Shown here one piece after another: positions 8,530-17,427 of a stretch of DNA of 64,000 bases (the first letter of the stretch is position 1; each line of letters opens with the position of its first letter). Both the position numbers and the translations under genes were made by a program. The notes below the pieces were generated by a model. That model was given only the letters and a program-made list of their open reading frames with translations. It searched no databases and was not told the DNA's origin. This stretch comes from Flavobacteriaceae bacterium (lineage in GTDB: Bacteria > Bacteroidota > Bacteroidia > Flavobacteriales > Flavobacteriaceae): positions 1 to 64,000 of the forward strand of contig JAKMDI010000016.1 in NCBI GenBank assembly GCA_022428005.1, in the 5' to 3' direction.

Positions 8530-9962
8530 TGTTACCACCTATGAAACGAAACCGGTTCTTTTATTTAGGGATGCTAATTTTTGGTCAACTGGCATTGGCC
8601 CAAAAGCAACCCATGACCCTCATGGAATGTGTCGCCATGGCATTGGAAAAAAATATAACCATCAAGCAGAGTGAACTCCGCTATCAAGACGCTGAGATAA
8701 ACAAAAGCGATGCCAAGGGGATTTTTTTACCCTCGGTAAACGCCCAAGCCAGTCACTCTTGGAATATTGGTTTAAACCAAGATATAACCCGTGGAACTTT
8801 AGAAAATCAAACCACACAATTTACTTCGATGGGGGCCAGTGTGAATATGAATATATTCAATGGATTTCGGAATTTTAATCAATTGCACAGGGCCAACTTA
8901 TCCCTGTTGGCCAGTCAGTATCAATTAGAGGACATGAAAGATGATGTCCAGTTGATGGTTGCTAATGCCTATCTCCAGATACTTTTTAACATCGAAATCC
9001 TCGCAGTTCAAAAAGCACAGCTTGAAATCAGTCAACAAGATGCTGAGCGCACCCAACAAATGATTGAGGCGGGGACCATGGTCAAATACGATTTATTAGA
9101 AATAGAAGCGACCATCGCAGCCCAGGAACAATCCGTTATTCTTGCAGAAAATAATTTAAGACTTTCGAAAATCAACCTGGCGCAAATGCTCCTCATCACT
9201 GATTACGAAAACTTTGATGTGGTGACGATGGATATTGATGCGCCCATGGGGCAGATTCTTTTTCAAAAGCCCAAGGATATATTTGAAAAGGCACTGACCC
9301 ACAGAAACGATATTAAACTTTCCATTACCAATATTTCCATTGCAGAACGCGATATAGATTTGGCAAAGGGATCTTTACAGCCCAGTCTCTCCGCATATTA
9401 TGGGTACAACACACGGGTCTCTTACGCTGACCGCCTTATTGGCAACGGCGCTTTTAGCGAGGTGCCCATTGGATTTGTTTCCACCACCAGAGATCAAGTT
9501 CTAAGGACCGTAGAGGGGACTGACGTGGTGGGCCCCATTCCTTTTGGAACCCAATTTGATAGGAATGCAGGTCACAACATTGGTTTGCGCATAAACATTC
9601 CCATTTTTAACGGTAATTCGGCGCGCAATAATGTGGAGCGATCAAGAGTTAATTTACTTCGGTCTCAAAACCAATTTGAGCAGGATAAGCTCAATCTGGA
9701 AACCACCATTAATCAGGCCTTTAACGATGCTCAGGGGGCATTTAAATTTTATGAAGCTGCCGAGAAGACAGTATTGGCCCGAAAAAGAGCCTACGAAGAC
9801 GCTATCAATCGATACGAAGCAGGGGTGATGAATACCTTCGATTTTAGTCAGATCAAACAACGCTACGAAACTGCTGCTTCCGATGTGGTTCGTGCCAAAT
9901 TCGATTATATTTTTAAAATAAAAGTTTTAGAGTTCTACTTTGGAATTACCATTTCTCTTTAG
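8529..9962 (+). CDS. TolC family outer-membrane efflux protein
   Basis: A 477-residue outer-membrane channel. The signal peptide ends near L-A-L-A-Q, and two repeats of long alpha-helical hairpins with short beta-strands follow, as in TolC (outer membrane efflux protein family). The annotated ATG at 8529 gives M-L-P-P before M-K-R-N-R-F-F; the second ATG at 8541 would make a cleaner signal peptide and may be the true start. It is the last gene of the exporter operon. Confidence 0.88.
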   Translation: MLPPMKRNRFFYLGMLIFGQLALAQKQPMTLMECVAMALEKNITIKQSELRYQDAEINKSDAKGIFLPSVNAQASHSWNIGLNQDITRGTLENQTTQFTSMGASVNMNIFNGFRNFNQLHRANLSLLASQYQLEDMKDDVQLMVANAYLQILFNIEILAVQKAQLEISQQDAERTQQMIEAGTMVKYDLLEIEATIAAQEQSVILAENNLRLSKINLAQMLLITDYENFDVVTMDIDAPMGQILFQKPKDIFEKALTHRNDIKLSITNISIAERDIDLAKGSLQPSLSAYYGYNTRVSYADRLIGNGAFSEVPIGFVSTTRDQVLRTVEGTDVVGPIPFGTQFDRNAGHNIGLRINIPIFNGNSARNNVERSRVNLLRSQNQFEQDKLNLETTINQAFNDAQGAFKFYEAAEKTVLARKRAYEDAINRYEAGVMNTFDFSQIKQRYETAASDVVRAKFDYIFKIKVLEFYFGITISL

Positions 9963-9978
9963 GGTTTTTCAAAACCAG

Positions 9979-10011
9979 TTGACCTTGGAAACATTCGATT
10001 TTTTACTTTTG
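9979..10011 (+). promoter_or_regulatory. Promoter of tsaB with unusually close -7 box
   Basis: TTGACC at 9979-9984 could serve as -33 element and TACTTTTG at 10004-10011 matches the -7 consensus. The last G of the -7 box is only 4 bases from the GTG start at 10016, so the mRNA would begin at or next to the start codon. Confidence 0.5.
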
Positions 10012-10015
10012 TGAG

Positions 10016-10699
10016 GTGAGTTATATACTGCACATAGAAACAGCAACCAAGAACTGTTCTGTTGCGATTGGCAAGTCGGGATCACTGGTCGCCTTGAAGG
10101 AACTTTATGCAGAGAACTTTAGTCACAGTGAACAGCTACACGTTTTTATCCAAAAGGCGTTACAAGAAGCCAATATTGAGATGGAGGCACTTGATGCAGT
10201 TGCCGTAAGTAAAGGACCAGGTTCCTATACAGGGCTAAGAATTGGAGTGGCTGCAGCAAAAGGAATTTGCTTTGCCTTAGAGCTACCTTTGATAGGGATC
10301 AATTCTCTTCAGATCCTTGCTGAAAAGTACAGTGCGCTTGAAAAGGCTTTGTTGTTTCCCATGTTTGATGCCCGGAGAATGGAAGTCTATGTAATGGTGC
10401 TGGATGAATATAAACAGCTTGTAAAACCTACTTTTAATGAAGTCATTACCTCAAACAGTTTTGAGGCATTGCCCAATGATATTCCATGGATATTTATGGG
10501 AGAGGGAGCGTTAAAGTGCCAAAAGGAACTTGTTGCACCTCATATTCAGTACCGCACAGATATCGGTTATCCTTCAGCTCAGGAGATGGTTGGACTGGCT
10601 TGGCAGTCCTATCAAAAAAAAGAATTTGAAGATGTGGCCTATTTCGAACCCTTCTACCTCAAAGACTTTTATACTACAGCCAAGAAAAAAGGAGTTTGA
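10016..10699 (+). CDS. tsaB: tRNA threonylcarbamoyladenosine biosynthesis protein TsaB
   Basis: A 227-residue ASKHA-fold protein. It starts with the nucleotide-fold strand I-L-H-I-E-T-A-T-K-N-C-S-V-A-I and has the K-G-P-G-S-Y-T-G-L-R-I-G motif. TsaB pairs with TsaD (and TsaE) to make the t6A modification of ANN-decoding tRNAs in the cytoplasm. The start is GTG at 10016; no later start keeps the first beta-strand. It converges with the NifU-type gene with a one-base gap. Its promoter places the start codon at the very 5' end of the mRNA. Confidence 0.92.
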   Translation: MSYILHIETATKNCSVAIGKSGSLVALKELYAENFSHSEQLHVFIQKALQEANIEMEALDAVAVSKGPGSYTGLRIGVAAAKGICFALELPLIGINSLQILAEKYSALEKALLFPMFDARRMEVYVMVLDEYKQLVKPTFNEVITSNSFEALPNDIPWIFMGEGALKCQKELVAPHIQYRTDIGYPSAQEMVGLAWQSYQKKEFEDVAYFEPFYLKDFYTTAKKKGV

Positions 10700-10700
10700 T

Positions 10701-11594
10701 TTAACCGTTTACCGCCTCTACTTTCTCAACTTTACCGGGCAACATCTCTTTGAGTATATTTTCAATACCATTTTTTAAAGTAAACGTAGAGGACGGGCAA
10801 CCGCTGCACGCACCCTGAAGCACTACCTTGACACTTTTTTCGGTATCTTCATAGGAATCGAAAATTATATTTCCACCATCAGAGGCGACGGCAGGCTTTA
10901 CATACTCCTCTAAAATTTTTACAATTTCATTTTCGGTATCCGTCAATGCTGCATTGGAGGTAGTGGAGGAAGCGCCCCTGGCTTTTGTATAGGAATCCCC
11001 TAAAATGGTTTTTGCTTCTTCTAAATAAGATTTTATAAATTCTCTTATTTCCATAACTACTTCCTCCCATTCAACCGTTTCATTTTTAGAGATAGATATA
11101 TAGTTTTCATCCATAAAAACCTCTTTGACGAAAGGAAAATTAAAAATTGCTTTTGCCAGAGGGGCATCATTGGCAGCATCTACATTCTCAAAAGAAATGG
11201 TTTGTTCAGTAATCTTTTTATTGGCTACAAACTTCATCGCTGAGGGGTTTGGTGTGCTTTCTGCATATACTGTGATGGGGGTTTTTGTGATTTTTTTCTC
11301 CTCTTCAAGCACCACACCACCCTCATTTAAGTAATCTTCAATCTGTTTAGCAACCTCTTCGATTACTTCTTCCCACTCTAAAATATCGAATCGCTCAACG
11401 ATCAGGGTACTGTTTTCTAACCCCACCTTTTTAACAAAAGGAAGGTAAAAAAGTTGTTTTACCAATGGGGCACTGGCTGCTTGATCAATATTGATATAGG
11501 TTTTTGAAGTGGAAATATTCAAAGGTGGGCTGATACTAAATTTGGCGATAGAGGCGCCTTTTTTACAGCTGGCGATTACGCGGGTGTCGTTCAT
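10701..11594 (-). CDS. NifU family iron-sulfur scaffold with two Nfu N-terminal domains
   Basis: A 297-residue protein. It shows two tandem Nfu-type N-terminal domains; the second carries the clear E-S-T-P-N-P-S-A-M-K-F-V motif near residue 113, and the first is degenerate. A C-terminal NifU domain carries C-S-G-C-P-S-S (Cys about 263 and 266), which holds a 4Fe-4S cluster for transfer to client proteins. This duplicated layout is common in Bacteroidota. It is transcribed alone, with a -7 box just upstream. Confidence 0.88.
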   Translation of the reverse strand: MNDTRVIASCKKGASIAKFSISPPLNISTSKTYINIDQAASAPLVKQLFYLPFVKKVGLENSTLIVERFDILEWEEVIEEVAKQIEDYLNEGGVVLEEEKKITKTPITVYAESTPNPSAMKFVANKKITEQTISFENVDAANDAPLAKAIFNFPFVKEVFMDENYISISKNETVEWEEVVMEIREFIKSYLEEAKTILGDSYTKARGASSTTSNAALTDTENEIVKILEEYVKPAVASDGGNIIFDSYEDTEKSVKVVLQGACSGCPSSTFTLKNGIENILKEMLPGKVEKVEAVNG

Positions 11595-11603
11595 TTTTTT
11601 TTA

Positions 11604-11611
11604 CAAATTTA
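11604..11611 (-). promoter_or_regulatory. -7 promoter box of the NifU-type gene
   Basis: TAAATTTG on the minus strand. The predicted transcript start is about 6 bases before the ATG (11594), a very short leader. No -33 match at usual spacing. Confidence 0.4.
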
Positions 11612-11688
11612 GTAAAAACTACTCCTAAAATAAGAAACCCAAGGTTCTTAAGAATCATTTTTATATTTTAGAGCATAAAGCGAAAAAT

Positions 11689-12198
11689 ATGTTGATCAAA
11701 TCGGTAAGAGGTTTTACTCCCAAACACGGTAATAATTGTTTTTTTGCCGAGAATGCCACCCTTATTGGCGAGGTCATAATGGGAGACGATTGTTCCGTTT
11801 GGTATCAAGCAGTGGTCAGGGGGGATGTAAATGGTATTTATATCGGAAACCGCGTCAATATTCAAGATGGTGCAGTGATTCACGGTACCTATGAACAGTC
11901 CGCCACCCATATCGGTGACGATGTTTCTATAGGGCACAACGCCATTGTTCATGGATGTACCATAAAAGACAAGGTACTGGTTGGTATGGGAAGTATCATT
12001 ATGGATGACAGTATTGTGGAGTCAAATTCGATTATTGCTGCGGGGAGTGTTTTGCCCAAAAATACGAGGGTTCCCGAGGGCAGTATTTTTGCAGGCATTC
12101 CAGCCAAGAAAATCAAAGATATCAGTCCCAAACTGCAAAAGGGAGAAATTGAACGTATCGCAAAAAATTATATGCAATACGCTGCTTGGTTCAAGTAG
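11689..12198 (+). CDS. Gamma carbonic anhydrase-like hexapeptide-repeat protein
   Basis: A 169-residue left-handed beta-helix protein of the YrdA/PaaY/gamma-CA family. Three His residues are in the metal-ligand positions: V-I-H-G-T, then S-I-G-H-N-A-I-V-H-G. A C-terminal helix contains Y-M-Q-Y-A. These proteins form trimers with zinc or iron between subunits; carbonic anhydrase activity is known for some members and unproven here. Monocistronic, followed by a terminator shared with the convergent ompH operon. Confidence 0.85.
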   Translation: MLIKSVRGFTPKHGNNCFFAENATLIGEVIMGDDCSVWYQAVVRGDVNGIYIGNRVNIQDGAVIHGTYEQSATHIGDDVSIGHNAIVHGCTIKDKVLVGMGSIIMDDSIVESNSIIAAGSVLPKNTRVPEGSIFAGIPAKKIKDISPKLQKGEIERIAKNYMQYAAWFK

Positions 12199-12207
12199 GG
12201 TAAAAAA

Positions 12208-12229
12208 AAACTCCCTGTAAAGGGAGTTT
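12208..12229. terminator. Terminator shared by convergent genes
   Basis: Stem AAACTCCC / GGGAGTTT, 8 bp with a 6-base loop. On the minus strand it is followed by nine U, a good intrinsic terminator for the bamA-ompH operon. On the plus strand the tail is weaker (GTAAATTGTT). Confidence 0.8.
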
Positions 12230-12252
12230 GTAAATTGTTCTGTGCAGGGGGG

Positions 12253-12762
12253 TTAAAATCCTAATTCTTTTTTTACTTCCGCCATGATGTCTTTGCCCTT
12301 GGCAATGATAACACTTCCTCCATTAGAAGAATCAAGCACATAATCGTAGCCCATATTGGATGCTACCCTATCGATGGCCTCTTTGGCTTTTTCAATTAGA
12401 GGTTGCATCATGTCTACGGATTTCTTCTGTAAATCCTGAGAAACGGTTTGCTGAAATTCTTGAATATTTTTTTGCATGCTTTCCAACTCTTTTCGTCGGG
12501 CTTCGTTTGTAATTTCAGTTTGGTTGGCAGCAACAGCAGCATAGTCCTGTGCTTTGGTTTGGAACTCCTTGTAGGTGTTTTCCAATTCTACAGTATAAGA
12601 ATCTTCGAGTTTTTTTAATTCTTTTTGCGCGGCAATCACCTCCGGCATTTCACTAATTAACTTCTGAACTTCAATGTGAGCAACTTTAGCCTGGGCATTT
12701 ACAACAGCAAAAGGTGCCAACAAAAAAAATAGGGGTAACAAGATTTTTTTGATCGTTTTCAT
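12253..12762 (-). CDS. OmpH/Skp family periplasmic chaperone (copy 2)
   Basis: A 169-residue protein. Signal peptide to about residue 23 (V-N-A-Q-A), then a Skp-like plan: short beta-strands around K-V-A-H-I-E-V-Q-K-L, a long charged coiled-coil (about 40-130), and a closing D-Y-V-L-D-S-S motif. Skp trimers carry unfolded outer-membrane proteins across the periplasm. It lies 17 bases after another ompH gene, both downstream of bamA, the expected functional partner. It is last in the operon, before the terminator. Confidence 0.88.
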   Translation of the reverse strand: MKTIKKILLPLFFLLAPFAVVNAQAKVAHIEVQKLISEMPEVIAAQKELKKLEDSYTVELENTYKEFQTKAQDYAAVAANQTEITNEARRKELESMQKNIQEFQQTVSQDLQKKSVDMMQPLIEKAKEAIDRVASNMGYDYVLDSSNGGSVIIAKGKDIMAEVKKELGF

Positions 12763-12779
12763 TAGAGTGGTATTTGTTT

Positions 12780-13370
12780 TTAATCACTTAATCCGTCTAA
12801 AACCTTTTTAGAGGAATTTATTTTTTCTTTTCTTTCTTTGATCCTTTCTTGAACTTGTATCTTTCGCAGAACCAAGTCGCTAATATCGTAATTTTTTGCC
12901 GAATACAACATAATTATATCAGAAGATCGGTCGAAGACAAAGTCGTATTTTCTTTCTTTAGCAATGTCTTGAACGATGCTGAGCACTTGGTCTTGGACTG
13001 GTTTTAGCAGCTGATTTTTTTGAATCATCATATCACCATTTGGGCCAAATCTTTGTTCTTGAAGAAGGATAACCTCTGCGGCAAAGTCTCTTATTTCAAG
13101 CTCTCGGTCTGCGATGAGTTCTGGGGTTAATAAAACTTTTTCAACGGCAAACTCATCTTCGATGCGTTTGAGCTGTGTTTTTTTAAGTTCAATTTCCTTT
13201 TTCCACTGGGAGATTTTCTCATCCAGTAACTGATTGGCGGTGCTGAACTCTTTGTTTTGACTTAAAATAACATCCATATCGATGTAGGCGATCCGCGCAC
13301 CACGCTGTGCGAATATTCCCAAAGACAATACACAAAACAGAAGTGTTAATAGTAGGTTTCTTTTGTTCAT
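12780..13370 (-). CDS. OmpH/Skp family periplasmic chaperone (copy 1)
   Basis: About 196 residues from the ATG at 13370. The signal peptide begins M-N-K-R-N-L-L-L-T-L-L and ends near F-A-Q-R. The reading frame stays open to a TTG at 13394, but the ATG gives a normal signal peptide. The body has the Skp pattern with A-Y-I-D-M-D-V-I-L, a central coiled-coil and K-Y-D-F-V-F-D-R-S. It is paralogous to the next gene and presumably works with BamA in outer-membrane protein assembly. Confidence 0.87.
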   Translation of the reverse strand: MNKRNLLLTLLFCVLSLGIFAQRGARIAYIDMDVILSQNKEFSTANQLLDEKISQWKKEIELKKTQLKRIEDEFAVEKVLLTPELIADRELEIRDFAAEVILLQEQRFGPNGDMMIQKNQLLKPVQDQVLSIVQDIAKERKYDFVFDRSSDIIMLYSAKNYDISDLVLRKIQVQERIKERKEKINSSKKVLDGLSD

Positions 13371-13463
13371 TTTAATCGAGGTTAAAAAGGTCAAATTTTA
13401 TAAGCTCTACCTTATTAACGAAATATTACAGAGTTTATTTTAGTCAGTGGGTTGTTAGAATAA

Positions 13464-16028
13464 TCAAAACTGCTGTCCTATGACAAAGTGGGTTTCCCAT
13501 CCGTTAGGTTGTTGGATATTGGGGTTGGGATTGTCGAAACCGTGTCCAAAATCTATCCCCAGTAATCCAAAAGCAGGCATAAAAATTCTAACACCAAATC
13601 CAGCGGATCGTTTTGAATTAAAGGGGTTGAAATCCCTAAAACTGTCATATCCATTCCCCGATTCCAAAAATGAAAGTGCAAATATCGATGCACTGGGTTT
13701 GAGGGTTATGGGATAACGCAATTCCATGGTAAACTTGTTGTACAGCAAAGATCCGTCCCGGCTGGAAAGTGCCTGATTTTTATAACCTCTAAGGGCTATG
13801 TTCTCTCTTCCGTCCAAGGCATAACCTTGCATTCCATCCCCTCCAAGATAAAACCTTTCAAAAGGAATATTACCCCGATCTTGATTATAAGCGCCGATAA
13901 AACCAAAATCTGTTTGGGCTTTCAGTACCAGTTTGCCAATAATGGTAGAGTACCATTCTCCGCTAAATTTTACTTTGTAGTACTCCAACCAGCGGAATTT
14001 TTCTTGGTCTATTTTTGCCGTATCGGGCTCGCCATTGGACAATTGAAATTCTTTTTGACCTTCCAGATTGCTGAAATCTGTTCCATTGATCAATGAATAG
14101 GGAGGTGTGAATTTTCCACTAAGGGTAAACTTTGAGCCCCCTACAGGAAAAATGGGATTGGTAAAGGTGTTGTTTCTCGATAACGCTACGGTATAACTCA
14201 AGTTGTTGGCACTCCCATCACCAAAGGTAAAGAGCCCGGTATAATAATTGTTCAAGTCGTAGTATTGGTATCCAATGGATTGGGAGAGCGTGAAAAAATC
14301 ATCAGGAACTTTTAGGCGCTTTGCGAGCCCCAACGACAATCCACTGATTTGAAAATATTGACTTTTATCTGCCCGCGCAGTAAGAAAATCATAACGGTAT
14401 TGAATGGTATGTGAAAAAGAGGTTGAAAACTGTACCGGTTGCCTTCCGCCCAACCAGGGTTCTGCAAAACTAAAACTGTAGGTGCTGTAAAACTGGCTGG
14501 CCTGAAGCCTTAAACTCAAACTCTGCCCATCGCCCATAGGTAGGGGTTTGTAGGTGTCTAAATCGAAAATATTTTTAAGCGAAAAGTTATTGAACGAAAG
14601 CCCCAGGGTACCGATAAAACCACCGCCACCATAACCCCCTTGGAGCTCAATTTGGCTGGCACCAGCTTCGGTCAACCCGTATTCAATATCAACGGTTCCT
14701 GCATTAGAGTCAACATTTTTAAAATCGGGATTGATGTTTTCAGCATCAAAAAAGCCCAGTTGCCCCAGCTCCCTTACAGTTCTTACTACCATATCTTTAC
14801 TATACAACTCACCTGGTTTGGTTCTCAGCTCCCTGTAGATTACATGATCGTTGGTTTTGGTATTACCCTTAACCGATATTTTATTAAAGCTGGCGAGTTT
14901 TCCTTCAGTAACCCTAATTTCAAAATTGATGGTATCATTTTCAGCACTTATCTCAACAGCATTGATATTTGAAAATAAGTAACCGTTATTTTGGTAGAGG
15001 TTGGTGAGGTCGTTGGCATCTGGTTTCTGATCCTGAATCCGTTTTTTCAGTAAAACACCATCATAGGGATCTCCTTTTTGGAGGCCCAAAACTTGGCTCA
15101 GTTGATAGTCATTGAAAACAGAATTCCCCAAAAAGGTGATGTCACCAAAGTAATACCGGTTCCCCTCCTCCAAATCAAAGTTGAGGGTAATGGCGTTGTC
15201 GCCGTCTTTGATCAAGGTATCTTTTTTTATTCTGGCGTCTCTGTATCCTTTTTCTTTGTAAAAATCTAATAGATTTTGCCGATCCTCGCTAAATTCTTCT
15301 TCTATAAATTTCGATTTTTTCCAGAATCGCAAAGGAAACTTCTTTTTGGTTTTTTTAAGTTTTGAGCGTAGTTTTTTATCGCTAAAAACTTCATTTCCTA
15401 CAAAGTTAATTTCACTAATTTTTACCCTTTCCCCCAAATCGACATTAACGACCATTTTAAAAGTATTGGCACTGGTGGTGTCTTTTATGGTATTTAAAAC
15501 CACTTTGGTGTTGAGGTAACCGTCTTTTTGGAATTTATTGACAATGTAGTTCTTGGTATTGGTCAAGAAGCTTTCCGATAGCTTTTTTCCCGCTTCCAAT
15601 TCAGTCTCATTGATCAGTGGCTCAATTTTTGACTTTTTTAGCCCATTGATTTTTACCTCGCTCAGCGATGGCAGTTCTTCTATTTCTATTTCTAAAGCAA
15701 CGCGATCGTCTTTGATTTCGGTTATGTAAAAGTTGATGTCGCTGAACAATTGTAAACCCCACAATTTGCTGATCACACTACTAATTTCATCACCTGGGAT
15801 ATTGATTTTTTGTCCTTTTCGCAATTGGCTGTACGAAATTACCGTTTGATCACTGAAGGTTTTGATACCGCTAACAGTAATGGTATCCAAGGTGTAGAGC
15901 TTTCCCTTAATGTATTGATCAAGATTTTGTGAATGCACAGAAAAAGCACCCAAAAAGATGATGGTGCATAGACAGCTGTAAAATGGATGTATTAATTTAC
16001 CCAAGAAGTTGCTTACTTGTCTTTCCAA
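13464..16028 (-). CDS. bamA: Outer-membrane protein assembly factor BamA
   Basis: About 854 residues. After a signal-like segment come about five POTRA domains (residues about 50-450), then a C-terminal Omp85 beta-barrel ending in a Phe (I-G-Q-Q-F). It contains the Y-L-G-G-D motif and a V-R-G-F-like loop variant (M-Q-G-Y, L-R-G-Y). It is the essential insertase of the outer membrane. The start is uncertain: no ATG is available, and TTG codons at 16028 and 16004 both lie inside the 3' end of uppS. It is followed by two ompH genes, a standard envelope operon. Confidence 0.92.
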   Translation of the reverse strand: MERQVSNFLGKLIHPFYSCLCTIIFLGAFSVHSQNLDQYIKGKLYTLDTITVSGIKTFSDQTVISYSQLRKGQKINIPGDEISSVISKLWGLQLFSDINFYITEIKDDRVALEIEIEELPSLSEVKINGLKKSKIEPLINETELEAGKKLSESFLTNTKNYIVNKFQKDGYLNTKVVLNTIKDTTSANTFKMVVNVDLGERVKISEINFVGNEVFSDKKLRSKLKKTKKKFPLRFWKKSKFIEEEFSEDRQNLLDFYKEKGYRDARIKKDTLIKDGDNAITLNFDLEEGNRYYFGDITFLGNSVFNDYQLSQVLGLQKGDPYDGVLLKKRIQDQKPDANDLTNLYQNNGYLFSNINAVEISAENDTINFEIRVTEGKLASFNKISVKGNTKTNDHVIYRELRTKPGELYSKDMVVRTVRELGQLGFFDAENINPDFKNVDSNAGTVDIEYGLTEAGASQIELQGGYGGGGFIGTLGLSFNNFSLKNIFDLDTYKPLPMGDGQSLSLRLQASQFYSTYSFSFAEPWLGGRQPVQFSTSFSHTIQYRYDFLTARADKSQYFQISGLSLGLAKRLKVPDDFFTLSQSIGYQYYDLNNYYTGLFTFGDGSANNLSYTVALSRNNTFTNPIFPVGGSKFTLSGKFTPPYSLINGTDFSNLEGQKEFQLSNGEPDTAKIDQEKFRWLEYYKVKFSGEWYSTIIGKLVLKAQTDFGFIGAYNQDRGNIPFERFYLGGDGMQGYALDGRENIALRGYKNQALSSRDGSLLYNKFTMELRYPITLKPSASIFALSFLESGNGYDSFRDFNPFNSKRSAGFGVRIFMPAFGLLGIDFGHGFDNPNPNIQQPNGWETHFVIGQQF

Positions 16029-16734
16029 ATCTGCGCTCTCTTTTTTTGTAACTCGTTATTGCTTTATGCAAGTGTTTTTTTGTAAAATCAGGCCAAAGTA
16101 CTTTAGAGAAATATAATTCGGCATAGGCGATCTGCCACAACAAAAAGTTACTGATTCTTTTTTCTCCACTGGTACGAATCAGCAAATCCACATCTGGCAA
16201 ATTCTGTGTATAAAGATGCTCATTAATAATGGATTGGTCAATTTTTTCGGGAGAAATTATGTTATTTTTAACTTTGGTCGCCAGCTGTTTAAAGACATTG
16301 GAAAGTTCTTCCCTTCCTCCATAACTCAAAGCCAACGTCAAAGTCATTTCATTGTTATCTTGGGTGTGCTCCACCACATATTCCAACTCTTTCTGGACAA
16401 AGGCAGGAAGTTCATGCATGTTCCCAATCACATTTAATTTTATTCGATTCTTGAGAAGTTTTTGAAATTCACTTTTCAAGGTACTCACCAGTAACTTCAT
16501 CAAAACACCTATTTCTTCCTGGGGCCTGCTCCAGTTCTCGGTCGAAAAGGCGTAAAGCGTCAGGTACTGTATGTTGAGCTGAACGGCTTCCTCCACTACT
16601 TTCTGGACTGCTTTAACTCCGTGGGAGTGCCCTTGAATTCTGTTTTTACCTTTTTTTTCAGCCCAACGACCGTTTCCATCCATAATTATGGCAAGATGTT
16701 TTGGCATATCATTTTTTGAGTCGCTTATCATCAT
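15997..16734 (-). CDS. uppS: Isoprenyl transferase (undecaprenyl diphosphate synthase)
   Basis: A 245-residue cis-prenyltransferase. It has the catalytic M-D-G-N-G-R-W motif near residue 18, H-G-V-K-A in the substrate region, L-S-Y-G-G-R-E-E and the closing R-T-S-G-E-K-R-I-S-N-F-L motif. It makes the C55 lipid carrier for cell-wall and polysaccharide synthesis. Its start overlaps the upstream DUF6089 stop as ATGA, and its 3' end contains the start of bamA, so the three genes are translationally coupled. Confidence 0.93.
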   Translation of the reverse strand: MMISDSKNDMPKHLAIIMDGNGRWAEKKGKNRIQGHSHGVKAVQKVVEEAVQLNIQYLTLYAFSTENWSRPQEEIGVLMKLLVSTLKSEFQKLLKNRIKLNVIGNMHELPAFVQKELEYVVEHTQDNNEMTLTLALSYGGREELSNVFKQLATKVKNNIISPEKIDQSIINEHLYTQNLPDVDLLIRTSGEKRISNFLLWQIAYAELYFSKVLWPDFTKKHLHKAITSYKKRERRFGKTSKQLLG

Positions 16735-17426
16735 TCTTTACAATAACACGGCAGATCGCCAAAGGTAAATGAAATTGTTAAACCTGTAAACACATACCAG
16801 TCATTATTGTTCATATTTCCAAACATTAAATTATTGGGAACATTTGCCTCGGTCTCTGGAGCGCTTCCATCAAGATTGTCTGTTAACGTATAGCGGGCTC
16901 CAATTTCTAGACCCAAAACCACAAAGGGGGATATATTGGTTTTTACCCCTACGATAGCGGGGAATGTTATTTCCCCCCCTTTACCATATTCAACATTTTC
17001 AAGCGTGATGGGATCGTGATAAAATAAATCATAACGGATGTATCCTATGCCCAAAAACAAATAGGGACTCCACAATCGCTCCCCGCCGTGAAGGTTAAAA
17101 TCTATGTAGTTAATCTCTGTGCCAACAGAAAATTCCATTATGGAATTTGAAAATCGAAGTTGTCGGTTAAATCGGGCATTGTCCACCGGTGAATAATCAC
17201 TTTTTTTGATGTTCATAAACATGGCGTTCGCTCGGAGGGAATATCGCGTAGTACGATTCCATTTATAGACCAATCCAAAAGCAGGATTTTCTGGATACAC
17301 AAAAAAAGTAGAACCGATGTCACCGATATAATTCCCTGCCCCCAAAAAAGGGCCTAATTCATGAAACTGCCCTTTGGCATTTAGGGAAAAACAAAGGATA
17401 ACAATATACAGCCACAGTCTTTTCAT
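16731..17426 (-). CDS. DUF6089 family outer-membrane beta-barrel protein
   Basis: A 231-residue protein with a signal peptide (to about residue 19, L-N-A-K-G-Q). Alternating aromatic/hydrophobic strands follow, characteristic of a small outer-membrane barrel, as in the Bacteroidota DUF6089 family that sits beside uppS and bamA. The function is unknown. It is the first gene of the uppS-bamA-ompH operon after nadK. The ATG is preceded by a large inverted-repeat structure that ends one base before it. Confidence 0.8.
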   Translation of the reverse strand: MKRLWLYIVILCFSLNAKGQFHELGPFLGAGNYIGDIGSTFFVYPENPAFGLVYKWNRTTRYSLRANAMFMNIKKSDYSPVDNARFNRQLRFSNSIMEFSVGTEINYIDFNLHGGERLWSPYLFLGIGYIRYDLFYHDPITLENVEYGKGGEITFPAIVGVKTNISPFVVLGLEIGARYTLTDNLDGSAPETEANVPNNLMFGNMNNNDWYVFTGLTISFTFGDLPCYCKE

Positions 17427-17427
17427 T

